Counted from the first letter of the stretch, positions 18,800-28,828 are shown. The stretch: DNA of 64,000 bases from Schistocerca nitens (GCF_023898315.1 NC_064619.1:498886594-498950593); one strand, 5' to 3'. Numbers and translations are program-made. The notes: generated by a model from the sequence alone, not told the origin.

Positions 18800-19977
18800 C
18801 CTGGGCATTGAGTCAAACAGAGCATGAATGGCGTGTACAGGTACAACTGCCCATGCAGCTTCAACACGATACCACAGTTCATCAAGAGTACTGACTGGCG
18901 TATTGTGACGAGCCAGTTGCTCGGCCACCATTGACCAGACGTTTTCAATTGGTGAGAGATCTCGAGAATGTGCTGGCCAGGGCAGTAGTCGAACATTTTC
19001 TGTATCCAGAAAGGCCCGTACAGGACCTGCAACATGCGGTCAAAAAAAAAAAAAAAGGTTCAAATGGCTCTGAGCACTGTGGGACTTAACATCTATGGTC
19101 ATCAGTCCCCTAGAACTTAGAACTACTTAAACCTAACTAACCTAAGGACGTAACACAACACCCAGTTATCACGAGGCAGAGAAAATCCCCGACCCCGCCG
19201 GGAATCGAACCCGGGCGTGGGAGGCGAGAACGCTACCGCACGACCACGAGCTGCGGACAACATGCGGTCGTGCATTATCCTGCTGAACTGTAGGGTTTCG
19301 CAGGGATTGAAGGAAGGGTAGAGACACGGGTCGTAACACATCTGAAATGCGAACAAGAGGTGACCGAGACGTGTAACCAGTGGCGCCCCATACCATCACG
19401 CCGGGTGATACGCCAATATGGCGATGAAGAATATACGCTTCCAATCTGCGTTCACCGCGATGTCGCCAAACACGGATGTGACCATCATGATGCTCTAAAC
19501 AGAACCTGGATTCATCCGAAAAAATGACGTTTTGCCATTCGAGCACCCAGGTTCGTCGTTGAGTACACCATCTCAGGCGCTCCTGTCTGTGATGCAGCGT
19601 CAAGGGTAACCGCAGCCATGGTCTCCGAGCTGATAGTCCATGCTGCTGCAAACGTCGTCGAACTGTTCGTGCAGATGGTTGTTGTCTCGCAAACGTCCCC
19701 ATCTGTTGACTCAGGGATCGAGACGTGGCTGCACGATCCCTTACACCCATGCGGATAAGATGCCTGTCTTCTCGGCTGCTAGTGATACGAGGCCGTTGGA
19801 ATCCAGCACGGCGTTCCGTATTACCCTCCTGAACCCACGGACAGTCATTGGATCTCGACCAACGCGAGCAGCAATGTCGCTATACGATAAACCGCAATCG
19901 CGATGGGCTACATTCCGATCGTTATCAAAGTCGGAAACATGATGGTACGCATTTCTCCTCCTTACACGAGGCATCAC
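18800..19977 (-). pseudogene. Tc1-like (DD34E) transposase pseudogene
   Basis: Cut-and-paste transposase on the minus strand. Order: MPRVRRRNAYHHVSDFD start near 19974, helix-turn-helix blocks (GLSYSDIAARVGRDPMTVRG), a small deletion/frameshift near 19800-19740, then RDRAATSRSLSQQMGTFARQ. IFSDESRFCLEHHDGHIRVW follows (first catalytic Asp), then GVMVWGA, QQDNARPH (second Asp, near 19270), and after the SINE WPAHSRDLSPIENVW (third catalytic Glu, near 18960). The SINE separates the second and third catalytic residues, so the gene is dead even apart from the frameshifts. Confidence 0.9.
19042..19257 (-). mobile_element. SINE with family A body and a different tRNA-like head
   Basis: The body and 3' end are family A (CTCTGAGCACTGTGGGACTT on the plus strand, ending in a T-run on the SINE strand). 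The head is different: on the SINE strand it has GTGGTCGTGCGGTAGCGTTC and GGGTTCGATTCCCGGCGGGG. Perfect 12-bp target duplication CAACATGCGGTC at 19030-19041 and 19258-19269. A sister copy is at 56293-56505. Confidence 0.92.
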
Positions 19978-20339
19978 AACAACGTGTCACCAGGAAACGC
20001 CGGTCAACTGCTGTTTGTGTATCGGTTGGAAACTTTCCTCGTGTCAGCACGATGTAGGTGTCGCCACGGGCGCCAACCTTGTGTGAATGCTCTGAAAAGC
20101 TTATCATTTGCATATCACAGCATCTTCTTCCTGTCGGTTAAATTTCGCGTCTGTAGTACGTCATCTTCATGGTGTAGCAATTTTAATGGCCAGTAGTGTA
20201 TTAATATCTTCTTTACAGTCATTAAAAGGAAAGGTAAAGCAGATTTTGGGATTGTAAATAGATTTCCAGGAAGTGCCTGTAAGGCATGTACGAGAACTTC
20301 GTACATAAAAGTAGATACTTCATTATTTTACACTTGATG

Positions 20340-20770
20340 ATTTACAGGTGCTGGGGTGATAGTGATCGTAAAAGCTGGAGAAGCATTAATTTTCTCGGCA
20401 TCTAGCACACGTTCTAAAGGCCGCATTTTTACAATTACGCTGTTGTTTCAAAGTTTCTATGAAACACCAAAGTTGATTTCCATTAATAAAAGGTTCTCTC
20501 TCATCGCACAACTTGGCAGCAAATCGCGCGTAATGCATCATTTCGCAAGATATTGGCGTGGGCAACTGGTGAGATACAATGGAATGTTTTATACAGTGTT
20601 CTGGGCATGTGATTTCGTATTCTCTCTCGATGACATAAGAAGGGGTTTCGAGCTTTTTGATCAAATTGTTTATCCGATGATAAAAATATACATCGCAGGG
20701 TTGTACTGGCGTATTACATTTCAAGGGAGTCACTCTAAAATTGCACGATGGCAATCCCAAAATTTCCTTT
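20340..20770 (-). pseudogene. C-terminal fragment of an unclassified DDE-type transposase
   Basis: 124 codons open on the minus strand. VQPCDVYFYHRINNLIKKLE looks like the 'QPLD' block near the third acidic residue of DDE transposases. HSIVSHQLPTPISCEMMHYA and a C-terminal CKNAAFRTCARCREN cysteine cluster match, as I recall, a family of transposase-like proteins found in insects and cnidarians. Upstream catalytic parts are not visible. The flanking inverted repeat at 18584 and 21049 might be its terminal repeat, with the Tc1 element and a SINE inserted later. Confidence 0.5.
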
Positions 20771-20803
20771 GGATCTCCTTTCCATGCATTTTAATAAATA
20801 CAA

Positions 20804-21018
20804 GCCGCGCCTTGTAGCCGTGCGGTCTTTGGCGCCTTGCCACGGTTCGCGCGGCTCCCCTCGTCGGAGGTTCGAGTCCTCCCTGGGGAACGGGTGTGTG
20901 TTTGTTGTCCTCAGCGTAAGTTAGTTTAAGATCGATTAAGTAGTGTGTAAGCCTAGGGACCGATGACCTCAGCAGTTTGGTCCCACAGAACTTACCACAA
21001 ATTTCCAAAATTTCCAAA
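20804..21018 (+). mobile_element. SINE, family A relative with a third tRNA-like head
   Basis: Head GCCGCGCCTTGTAGCCGTGC with B-box GGAGGTTCGAGTCCTCCC. The body is related to but distinct from family A (GTAAGTTAGTTTAAGATCGA, CCTAGGGACCGATGACCTCA), ending in two TTTCCAAAA units. Target duplication AATAAATACAA at 20793-20803 and 21019-21029. Confidence 0.88.
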
Positions 21019-21048
21019 AATAAATACAATGTATTAAATAATATCTAA

Positions 21049-21081
21049 TAAATACAATATATTGAGCATTATTTCGGTTTA
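21049..21081 (-). repeat. right arm of the 33-bp inverted repeat
   Basis: Inverse partner of 18584-18616. Spacing is about 2.4 kb including the Tc1 element and two SINEs. Confidence 0.8.
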
Positions 21082-21487
21082 CTTAATGTAAAGATAATGT
21101 AAGACTTGAAAAAAAAAATGTTTCCGCATAGGTACTCGATCTCACGACCATCGGATTACCGTTCTGTCTTCGCCAGACACTGCCTGAAGACTGCGCAAAT
21201 ACACTATAAATGGCCCATGACTCGCCCGACCCGCGCCACAGCTGCTAACTTTTCGAAGCGTTTGCTCACCTGGTGCTCTTACTTCCGTCTCTTTCATTTC
21301 TGGCCAAGGCCTGCATATACCATAAATTTAGACGAAATTTGTGACGACGAGTAAAAACGTTCCGCTTCTTAACAGGACTAACAGAAGAGACAGAGAGAGA
21401 CGAGCGGCACTTCTCGTCACGGAAGCGATCAGCACGCGCGAGAGCCTTGCAGATGTATTCGACAAATTTCAATGGCAGTTCAAAATG
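21082..21487. other. unassigned
   Basis: Small overlapping open frames on both strands (21106-21354, 21266-21493) with no family motif. No repeat recognised. Confidence 0.35.
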
Positions 21488-21548
21488 GTTCAAATGGCTC
21501 TGAGCACTATGGGACTAAACATCTGAGGTCATCAGTGCCCTAGAATTA
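21488..21548 (-). mobile_element. 3' fragment of family A SINE
   Basis: Only the 3' end of the SINE body is present on the minus strand (plus strand GTTCAAATGGCTCTGAGCAC to CAGTGCCCTAGAA). It is directly joined to a LINE 3' end. Confidence 0.8.
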
Positions 21549-21549
21549 C

Positions 21550-21755
21550 TATTGAAATTCCGACAGCGTACGTCCGAAGAGTCCTCCCACATGTGTCTCG
21601 CAAAATGACCACGAGGAAGGAGTCGCCCATGTGGAACTTCATCGCCAGTCATTCTTCCCAAACACGATTCGCGAATGGAAAGAGAAGGGTATCCTTCGCC
21701 ACACACCGTAACTTGGCTTGGGAAGTATAGCTATAGATGTATAGAAGGAAGCCTC
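21550..21755 (+). mobile_element. CR1/Jockey-like LINE 3' end
   Basis: The plus strand encodes a short C-terminal piece and ends in TATAGCTATAGATGTATAGA. This is the same type of 3' end as the minus-strand copy at 44003 (TCTACATCTACATTTATAC). It is 5'-truncated. Confidence 0.6.
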
Positions 21756-21799
21756 ATCTAACACCGATTGTGCACTAAACTTAGGGTTGACACATTTCT

Positions 21800-22080
21800 G
21801 AGGTATTTACGCATACTGAAGGGGTGAATGAAAATTTGTACCAAGCCTGGGATTCGAATCTGTGTCTCCTGCTCGCAAGAGAAATGCGCTGACCACTACG
21901 TCATACTGCACGAACTATCCTGCCATGCCTCCCTCCTCAGTCCAAATGCTCATCCCCGCCTCAGTCCAATTGGAACTGCCCCTGAACTCGAACAACATTG
22001 CAGAGGCTCTCCAACTGTATCAGAATACCACCTCAGCGACGACCGAAATGGGGGATCCTCCCTGAAACGCAGGCATAGGA
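21800..22080 (-). mobile_element. family C-like SINE, decayed
   Basis: The plus strand has CTGGGATTCGAATCTGTGTC followed by CTCCTGCTCGCAAGAGAAAT, the reverse complement of a tRNA-like head with a B-box. AATGAAAATTTGTACCAAGC parallels the AT-rich flank in 13780-14190. Confidence 0.55.
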
Positions 22081-22084
22081 GCTT

Positions 22085-22470
22085 TAAGCAAATGAAACTA
22101 TATGATTTATTTATTTATTTACACGTTAAGTTCCACAGGATTAAATTGAGGAGCAAATCTCCAAGGTCATGGAGCGTGTCAGTATATGAAATTAAAACAT
22201 AAAAGTAATAAAAGTAATAAAAGTAAAAAAAACCAAGTCATACGTTTAAGTAAACGCAATCAACAACATAACATAAGAACCAGCTTAATTTTTCAAGGAA
22301 CTCCTCAACAGAATAGAAGGCGTGACCCGTGAGGAAACTCTTCAGTTTCGATTTGAAACCACGTGGATTACTGCTAAGATTTTTGAATTCTTGTGGTAGC
22401 TTATTGAAAATGGATGCAGCAGTATACTGCACACCTTTCTGCACAAGAGTTTAGGAAGTCCGATCCAAAT
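22085..22470 (-). pseudogene. CR1/Jockey-like LINE, C-terminus and 3' end
   Basis: The minus strand encodes QKGVQYTAASIFNKLPQEFK and continues with a KSKLKSFLTGHAFYSVEEFL tail, followed by a 3' end with GACACGCTCCATGACCTTGG. Same family as 53315-54830 and related to 656-1322. The 5' part is missing. Confidence 0.75.
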
Positions 22471-22572
22471 GCAGGTTTGATTTCTGCCGAGTATTAACTG
22501 AGTGGAAGCTGCTTATTCTTGGGAATAAGCTGATATTGTTAACAAGAAACTATAGTAAAGAATAGGCCTATA

Positions 22573-23739
22573 AAGGGTGGTCCATTGACAGTGACCGGGC
22601 CAAATATCTCACGAAATAAACGTCAAACGAAAAACTACAAAGAACGAAACTTGTCTAGCTTGAAGGGGGAAACCAGATGGCGATATGGTTGGCCCGCTAG
22701 ATGGCGCTGCCATAGGTCAAACGGATATCAACTGCGTTTTTTAAAATAGTAACCCCCATTTTTTATTACATATTCGTCTAGTACGTAAAGAAATATGAAT
22801 GTTTTAGTTTGACCACTATTTTCGCTTTGCGATACATGGTGCTGTAACAGTCACAAACGTATAAGTGCGCGATATCACGTAACATTCCGCCAGTGCGGAC
22901 GGTATCTGCTTCGTAATACATTACCCGTGTTAAAATGGACCGTTTACCAATTGCGGAAAAGGTCGATATCGTGTTGATGTATGGCTATTGTGATCAAAAT
23001 GCCCAAAGGGCGTGTGCTATGTATACTGCTCGATATCCTGGACGACATCATCCAAGTGTCCGGACCGTTCGCCGGATAGTTACGTTATTTAAGGAAACAG
23101 GAAGTGTTCAGCCACATGTGAATCGTCAACCACGACATTCAACAAATGATGATACCCAAGTAGGTGTTTTAACTGCTGCCGCGGCTAATCCGCACGTCAG
23201 TAGCAGACAAATTGCGCGAGAATCGGGAATCTCAAAAACGTCGGTGTTGAGAATGTTACACCAACATTGATTGCACCCGTACCATATTTCTGTGCTCCAG
23301 GAATTGCATGGCGACGACTTTGAACGTCGTGTACAGTTCTGCTACTGGGCACAAGAGAAATTACGAGACGATTACAGAGTTTTTGCACGCGTTCTATTTA
23401 GCGACGAAGCGTCATTCACCAACAGCGGTAACGTAAGCCGGCATAATATGCACTATTGGGCAACGGAAAATCCACGATGGCTGCGAAAAAAATGGTCCAA
23501 CTAAAACATTAACATTTCTTTACGTACTGCACGAATATGTACTAAAAAATGGGGGTTCCTATTTCTAAAAAAACGCAGTTGATATCCATTTGACCTACGG
23601 CAGCGCCATCTAGCGGGCCAACCGTATCGCCATCTGGTTTCCCCCGTTCAAGCTAGACAAGTTTCGTACTATGTAGTTTTTTCGTTTGATGCTTATTTCG
23701 TGAGATATTTGGCCCGGTCACAATCAATGGACCACCCTG
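22573..23739 (+). mobile_element. mariner-superfamily element with about 200-bp TIRs, internally deleted
   Basis: Ends are inverse copies (GGGTGGTCCATTGA... and its reverse complement ...TCAATGGACCACCCTG), flanked by TA. The inverted repeats extend about 200 bp, including a shared ACCAGATGGCGATA region. Inside is the N-terminal half of a transposase; the second half has been lost. Confidence 0.88.
22935..23504 (+). pseudogene. truncated mariner-superfamily transposase
   Basis: Starts at the ATG at 22935 (MDRLPIAEKVDIVLMYGYCD). A helix-turn-helix region and a VGVLTAAAANPHVSSRQIAR block follow, then a stop codon at 23269 within the linker. The frame resumes with LHPYHISVLQELHGDDFERR and the first catalytic block LFSDEASFTNSG. 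It ends at 23504 inside the terminal repeat, so the second and third catalytic Asp are missing. The same protein family, intact, is at 35795-36844. Confidence 0.85.
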
Positions 23740-23744
23740 TATAT

Positions 23745-23928
23745 ATATATATTCCACCATTGGAGGTCATCCGCGTTAAGCACTCAATCCCAAATATCTT
23801 ACCGTAATATATAACCGTGGGATGTCTTGCTACTCCTAGGGAAGTAGACTGTTTACATCGGAAGTTTACCTCAGCATGTGGTCACTATAATGCATGCTGT
23901 CATACTTGCAATCTACTCCGATAACAAT
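23745..23928. other. unassigned spacer
   Basis: AT-rich, starting with a TA run at 23741-23751. No feature recognised. Confidence 0.4.
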
Positions 23929-23955
23929 AGTAATAATAATAATTATTAAAATTTT
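23929..23955 (+). repeat. TAA-type repeat at the left border of the R4/Dong-like LINE
   Basis: AGTAATAATAATAATTATTA. A matching TAA run lies at the right border (28829-28846). Both are followed closely by TTAACAGAA. Confidence 0.8.
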
Positions 23956-24071
23956 TAACAGAACAACGGCTAGCTGATCAGATCCGTGTAATAATAAAAA
24001 ATAACAGGATACCCCAGTCAGAATTAGAAAACATCAAACAACAAGTACAACAAATACTGGAACAAAATAAT

Positions 24072-24605
24072 GTGCAATCAGAAGAAGAAGAAAATACAGT
24101 AATGGACTCAAACATCCAAGAGCAAACAAACAAAGAACAACACACATCAATTAAACAATCAGAGGAAAACGAAATCTTAAGACAGCCACCAGAACAAGCA
24201 CAAATAGAACACGAAGTGACACACATGTTAGATATAGAAGAAAAATTTCAGCTGACATATATAGAATACAAAGATACAAATACAGACATTAGGCCATTCT
24301 TGCATAGACCACCAAATAACCCACAAGTCGAAGCAACAATAACAACTATCAACACAATCATACACAGCAAAATAAATGAAAATACAACTGTGGAAGAGTT
24401 ACAAAAACTGGTTTATATAGGAACACTCACTACACTAAATATACACACTAGGCAGAGATCAGAACCAACCAACACACAGAAGAAACCCACAAAACCACCA
24501 TGGCAACACAGGCTACAGATCAGAATAGAAAAACTGAGAAAAGACATCGGACAGCTAACACAATTTATAAGAAATGAAATATCAGGCAAAAAACGAAAAG
24601 GTTAG
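24072..24605 (+). pseudogene. R4/Dong-like protein, N-terminal part
   Basis: An open stretch of Gln/Glu/Lys/Thr-rich sequence just upstream of the RT, ending at TAG 24603 before a frameshift into the RT frame. The FLHRPPNNPQVEATITTINT and LYIGT-like blocks have no zinc finger. Its base composition (A-rich, few G) matches the downstream RT part, so both belong to one former ORF. Confidence 0.6.
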
Positions 24606-24646
24606 ATAAAATTTCACAACAAGAAGCGATAGAGCAATTAGGTGAA

Positions 24647-26040
24647 ATGAAGCAGAAATTACAAGCATTGGCCAAACGACTTAGAAGATGCAAAAAAAGT
24701 GAAAATAGAAGGAAACAAAACCAAACATTCAACACAAACCAAAAGAAATTTTACCAGACAATAGATAACACACACATTAAAATAGACAATCCACCAAGCA
24801 TAACAGACATGGAATACTTCTGGAGCAACATATGGTCAAACCCGGTACAACATAACAGACATGCACGGCGGATACAAGCAGAATCAGACACATACAGTAT
24901 GATACCACAAATGCCTGAAGTGATAATTTTGCAACATGAAGTCACCCGAGCAATTAATTCCACGCACACTTGGAAAGCCCCTGGAAAAGATAAAATAGCA
25001 AATTTCTGGCTAAAGAAGTTTACCTCAACACATTCACATCTAACTAAATTATTTAACAGTTACATTGCAGACCCATACACAGTCCCTGATACACTTACAC
25101 AAGGAATAACTTATCTGAAACCTAAAGAACAAGCAGACACAGCAAACCCAGCTAAATATCGACCCATAACATGCCTACCAACAATATACAAAATATTAAC
25201 TTCAGTAATTACACAGAAATTAATGACACATACAACACAGAACAAAATTATAAATGAAGAACAAAAAGGCTGCTGCAAAGGAGCACGAGGATGTAAAGAG
25301 CAACTGATAATAGATGCAGAGGTGACACATCAAGCTGAAACTAAACAAAGGTCGCTACACTACGCATACATTGATTACCAAAAAGCTTTTGATAGTGTAC
25401 CCCACTCATGGTTACTACAAATATTGGAAATATACAAAGTAGATCGTAAATTGATACAGTTCCTAAACATAGTAATGAAAAATTGGAAAACAACACTTAA
25501 TATCCAAACAAATTCAAATAATATCACATCACAGCCAATACAGATTAAGCGTGGAATGTACCAAGGAGACTCATTATGTCCTTTCTGGTTCTGCCTTGCT
25601 CTGAACCCACTATCCAACATGCTAAATAATACAAATTATGGACATAATATTACTGGAACATACCAACACAAAATCACACATTTGCTATACGTGGATGATC
25701 TAAAACTACTGGCAGCAACAAATCAACAACTCAACCAATTACTAAAGCTGACAGAAGTATTCAACAATGATATAAATATGGCTTTCAGAACAGACAAATG
25801 TAAGAAAAATAGCATAGTCAAGAGAAAACACACTAAACAAGAAGATGACATATTGGATAACCGCAGCGACTGCATAGAAGCGATGGAAAAAACAGATGCC
25901 TATAAATATCTAGGATACAGACAAAAAATAGGAATAGATAATACAAATATTAAAGAAGAACTAAAAGAAAAATATAGACAAAGACTAACAAAAATACTGA
26001 AAACAGAAATGACAGCAAGAAACAAGACAAAATCTATATA
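24647..26040 (+). pseudogene. R4/Dong-like reverse transcriptase
   Basis: Over 460 codons without a stop. Visible RT motifs in order are WKAPGKDKIANFW (near 24970), KYRPITCLPTIYKILTSVIT, EEQKGCCKGARGCKEQLIID, YIDYQKAFDSVPHSW (first catalytic Asp), IKRGMYQGDSLCPFWFCLAL and the active site LLYVDDLKLLA (near 25685). YVDD and the KGCxxGxRGCKEQL block are typical of R4 and related LINEs with a restriction-like endonuclease. The frame is cut at 26040 by the mariner insertion and continues at 27585. Confidence 0.85.
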
Positions 26041-27584
26041 CAGGGTGTTTCAAAAATGACCGGTATATTTGAAACGGTAATAAAAACTAAACGAGCAGCG
26101 ATAGAAATACACCGTTTGTTGCAATATGCTTGGGACAACAGTACATTTTCAGGCAGACAAACTTTCGAAATTACAGTAGTTACAATTGTCAACAACAGAT
26201 GGCGCTGCGGTCTGGGAAACTGTATAGTACGATATTTTCCACATACCCACCATGCGTAGCAATAATATGGCGTAGTCTCTGAATGAAATTACCCGAAACC
26301 TTTGACAACGTGTCTGGCGGAATGGCTTCACATGCAGATGAGATGTACTGCTTCAGCTGTTCAATTGTTTCTGGATTCTGGCGGTACACCTGGTCTTTCA
26401 AGTGTCCCCACAGAAAGAAGTCACAGGGGTTCATGTCTGGCGAATAGGGAGGCCAATCCACGCCGCCTCCTGTATGTTTCGGATAGTCCAAAGCAATCAC
26501 ACGATCATCGAAATATTCATTCAGGAAATTAAAGACGTCGGCCGTGCGATGTGGCCGGGCACCATCCTGCATAAACCACGAGGTGTTCGCAGTGTCGTCT
26601 AAGGCAGTTTGTACCGCCACAAATTCACGAAGAATGTCCAGATAGCGTGATGCAGTAATCGTTTCGGATCTGAAAAATGGGCCAATGATTCCTTTGGAAG
26701 AAATGGCGGCCCAGACCAGTACTTTTTGAGGATGCAGGGACGATGGGACTGCAACATGGGGCTTTTCGGTTCCCCATATGCGCCAGTTCTGTTTATTGAC
26801 GAAGCCGTCCAGGTAAAAATAAGCTTCGTCAGTAAACCAAATGCTGCCCACATGCATATCGCCGTCATCAATCCTGTGCACTATATCGTTAGCGAATGTC
26901 TCTCGTGCAGCAATGGTAGCGGCGCTGAGGGGTTGCCGCGTTTGAATGTTGTATGGATAGAGGTGTAAACTCTGGCGCATGAGACGATACGTGGACGTTG
27001 GCGTCATTTGGACCGCAGCTGCAACACGGCGAACGGAAACCCGAGGCTGCTGTTGGATCACCTGCTGCACTAGCTGCGCGTTGCCCTCTGTGGTTGCCGT
27101 ACGCGGTCGCCCTACCTTTCCAGCACGTTCATCCGTCACGTTCCCAGTCCGTTGAAATTTTTCAAACAGATCCTTTATTGTATCGCTTTTCGGTCCTTTG
27201 GTTACATTAAACCTCCGTTGAAAACTTCGTCTTGTTGCAACAACACTGTCTTCTAGGCGGTGGAATTCCAAAACCAGAAAAATCCTCTGTTCTACGGAAT
27301 AAACCATGTTGTCCACAGCACACTTGCACGTTGTGAACAGCACACGCTTACAGCAGACGACGTACAGAATGGCGCACCCACAGACTGCGTTGTCTTCTAT
27401 ATCTCTCACATCACTTGCAGCGGCATCTGTTGTTGAAAATTGTAACTACTGTAATTTCGAAAGTTTGTACGCCTGAAAATGTACTGTTGTCCCAAGCATA
27501 TTGCAACAAACGGTGTATTTCTATCGCTGCTCGTTTAGTTTTTATTGCCGTTTCAAATATACCGGTCATTTTTGAAACACCCTG
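26041..27584 (-). mobile_element. intact mariner-superfamily element inside the R4/Dong-like LINE
   Basis: Inverted repeats of about 170 bp, beginning CAGGGTGTTTCAAAAATGAC and ending in its inverse. TA lies at 26039-26040 and 27585-27586. Removing the element with one TA restores one continuous frame across the junction of the LINE RT, which fixes the borders and shows the LINE is older. It contains one intact transposase gene. Confidence 0.93.
26189..27307 (-). CDS. mariner-superfamily transposase, unusual D-D spacing
   Basis: Transposase of 372 residues starting at the ATG at 27307 (MVYSVEQRIFLVLEFHRLED). A longer frame upstream lacks an ATG. Domains are an N-terminal helix-turn-helix, the linker GRPRTAT, a second DNA-binding part (QQQPRVSVRRVAAAVQMTPT), first catalytic block IWFTDEAYFYLDGFVNKQNW, VLVWAAISSKGIIGPFF, FMQDGARPH (second Asp) and WPPYSPDMNPCDFFLWG (third Asp). 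By my count 47 residues lie between the second and third Asp if the third is the one in PCDFF, far more than the 34 of classical mariner. An extra KHTGGGVD-like loop precedes WPPYSPD. No stop or frameshift. Confidence 0.88.
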   Translation of the reverse strand: MVYSVEQRIFLVLEFHRLEDSVVATRRSFQRRFNVTKGPKSDTIKDLFEKFQRTGNVTDERAGKVGRPRTATTEGNAQLVQQVIQQQPRVSVRRVAAAVQMTPTSTYRLMRQSLHLYPYNIQTRQPLSAATIAARETFANDIVHRIDDGDMHVGSIWFTDEAYFYLDGFVNKQNWRIWGTEKPHVAVPSSLHPQKVLVWAAISSKGIIGPFFRSETITASRYLDILREFVAVQTALDDTANTSWFMQDGARPHRTADVFNFLNEYFDDRVIALDYPKHTGGGVDWPPYSPDMNPCDFFLWGHLKDQVYRQNPETIEQLKQYISSACEAIPPDTLSKVSGNFIQRLRHIIATHGGYVENIVLYSFPDRSAICC

Positions 27585-28734
27585 TAAATACTTATGCTAT
27601 ACCAATACTGACATACTCATTTGGAGTAGTGAAATGGAGTAACACAGACCTAGAAGCACTCAATACACTTACACGATCACAATGCCACAAATATAGAATA
27701 TATCACATACATTCAGCAACAGAAAGATTCACATTAAGCAGAAAGGAAGGAGGAAGGGGACTTATCGACATAAAAAACCTTCATTATGGACAGGCAGACA
27801 ACTTAAGAAAATTCTTTATAGAACGAGCAGAAACTAGCAAAATACACAAAGCAATCACTCATATAAATACATCAGCTTCACCATTGCAATTTCATAACCA
27901 CTTCTAAAACCCTTTAGATCACATAACATCAACAGATACGAAGAAAGTAAATTGGAAAAAGAAACACTTCATGGCAAGCACCTGTATCATTTAACACAGT
28001 CACACATCGATCACGACGCATCCAACACATGGCTAAGAAAACGCAATATATACAGTGAGACGGAAGGATTTATGATTGCAATACAGGATCAAACAATAAA
28101 CACCAGATATTACAGCAAGCATATTATTAAAGATCCCAATACCACAACAGATAAATACAGACTTTGCAAACAACAAATAGAAACTGTAGATCACATCACA
28201 AGCGGATGTACAATACTAGCAAATACAGAATAAACCAGAAGACATGACAATGTAGCAAAAATAATACATCAACGACTTGCCATACAACATAAACTAATGA
28301 AACAACACGTTCCCACATACAAGTATGCACCACAATATGTACTGGAGAATGATGAATACAAATTATACTGGAACAGAACCATTATAACAGATAAAACAAC
28401 ACCACATAACAAACCTGACATCATACTCACCAATAAAAAGAAGAAATTAACACAACTAATCGAAATATCCATACCCAATGCAACAAATATACAGAAGAAA
28501 ACAGGAGAAAAAATTGAAAAATACATCCAACTGGCTGAGGAAGTCAAGGACATGTGGCATCAGGATAAAGTTGACATTATACCAATTATACTATCAACTA
28601 CAGGAGTCGTACCACACAATATCCACCAGTACATCAACGCAATACAGCTACATCCAAATGTATATACACAACTACAGAAATCTGTAATTATTGATACATG
28701 TTCAATTACCCGAAAGTTCCTAAATGCAATGTAA
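27585..28734 (+). pseudogene. R4/Dong-like LINE: thumb, zinc motif and restriction-like endonuclease
   Basis: Continues the RT after the mariner (TYAIPILTYSFGVVKWS, REGGRGLIDI-like block near 27755). Stops and frameshifts occur around 27907 and 28230. RLCKQQIETVDHITSGC near 28155 is the conserved Cys/His motif of the group, but the first Cys is a Tyr (codon TAC). The endonuclease lies at about 28390-28640: KPDIILTNKKKKLTQLIEIS has the PD...(E)xK-like acidic residues, followed by KIEKYIQLAEEVKDMW. The last frame runs to 28734. Two reading-frame breaks make it non-functional. Confidence 0.78.
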
Positions 28735-28828
28735 CATATACCATACAGTTAAAAGTAAGTCACACTTGATCAAGGTCCGCGTCACTTTCCATTTTAACCA
28801 GACATAACGTCTGAGAAAGGAAAGAAAC

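Larger units (their letters stand above)
18617..20198 (-). mobile_element. Tc1-like element with TIRs and TA duplications
   Basis: Both ends carry CACTACTGGCCATTAAAATT as inverted repeats, flanked by TA (18615-18616 and 20199-20200). The transposase gene runs on the minus strand and is broken. A family-A-like SINE (19042-19257) sits inside the catalytic region. Without the SINE the element would be about 1.35 kb, a usual Tc1 length. Confidence 0.92.
23956..28828 (+). mobile_element. R4/Dong-like LINE with C-terminal restriction-like endonuclease, split by a mariner
   Basis: A single-ORF non-LTR retrotransposon. Reverse transcriptase comes first (24647-26040), then the thumb, a cysteine/histidine motif and a PD-(D/E)xK-type endonuclease (27585-28734). 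This is the order known from the R2/R4 group. It is bounded by TAA repeats, which agrees with the TAA preference reported, as I recall, for Dong of silkworm. A mariner-type element (26041-27584) interrupts it. Several stops and frameshifts show that it is dead. The extreme N-terminus with a DNA-binding zinc finger is not visible. Confidence 0.82.

Noticed and set aside
23741-23760. CRISPR-like or satellite array near the TA run
   Set aside because: No repeated units with spacers are present; only dinucleotide repeats at a transposon border.
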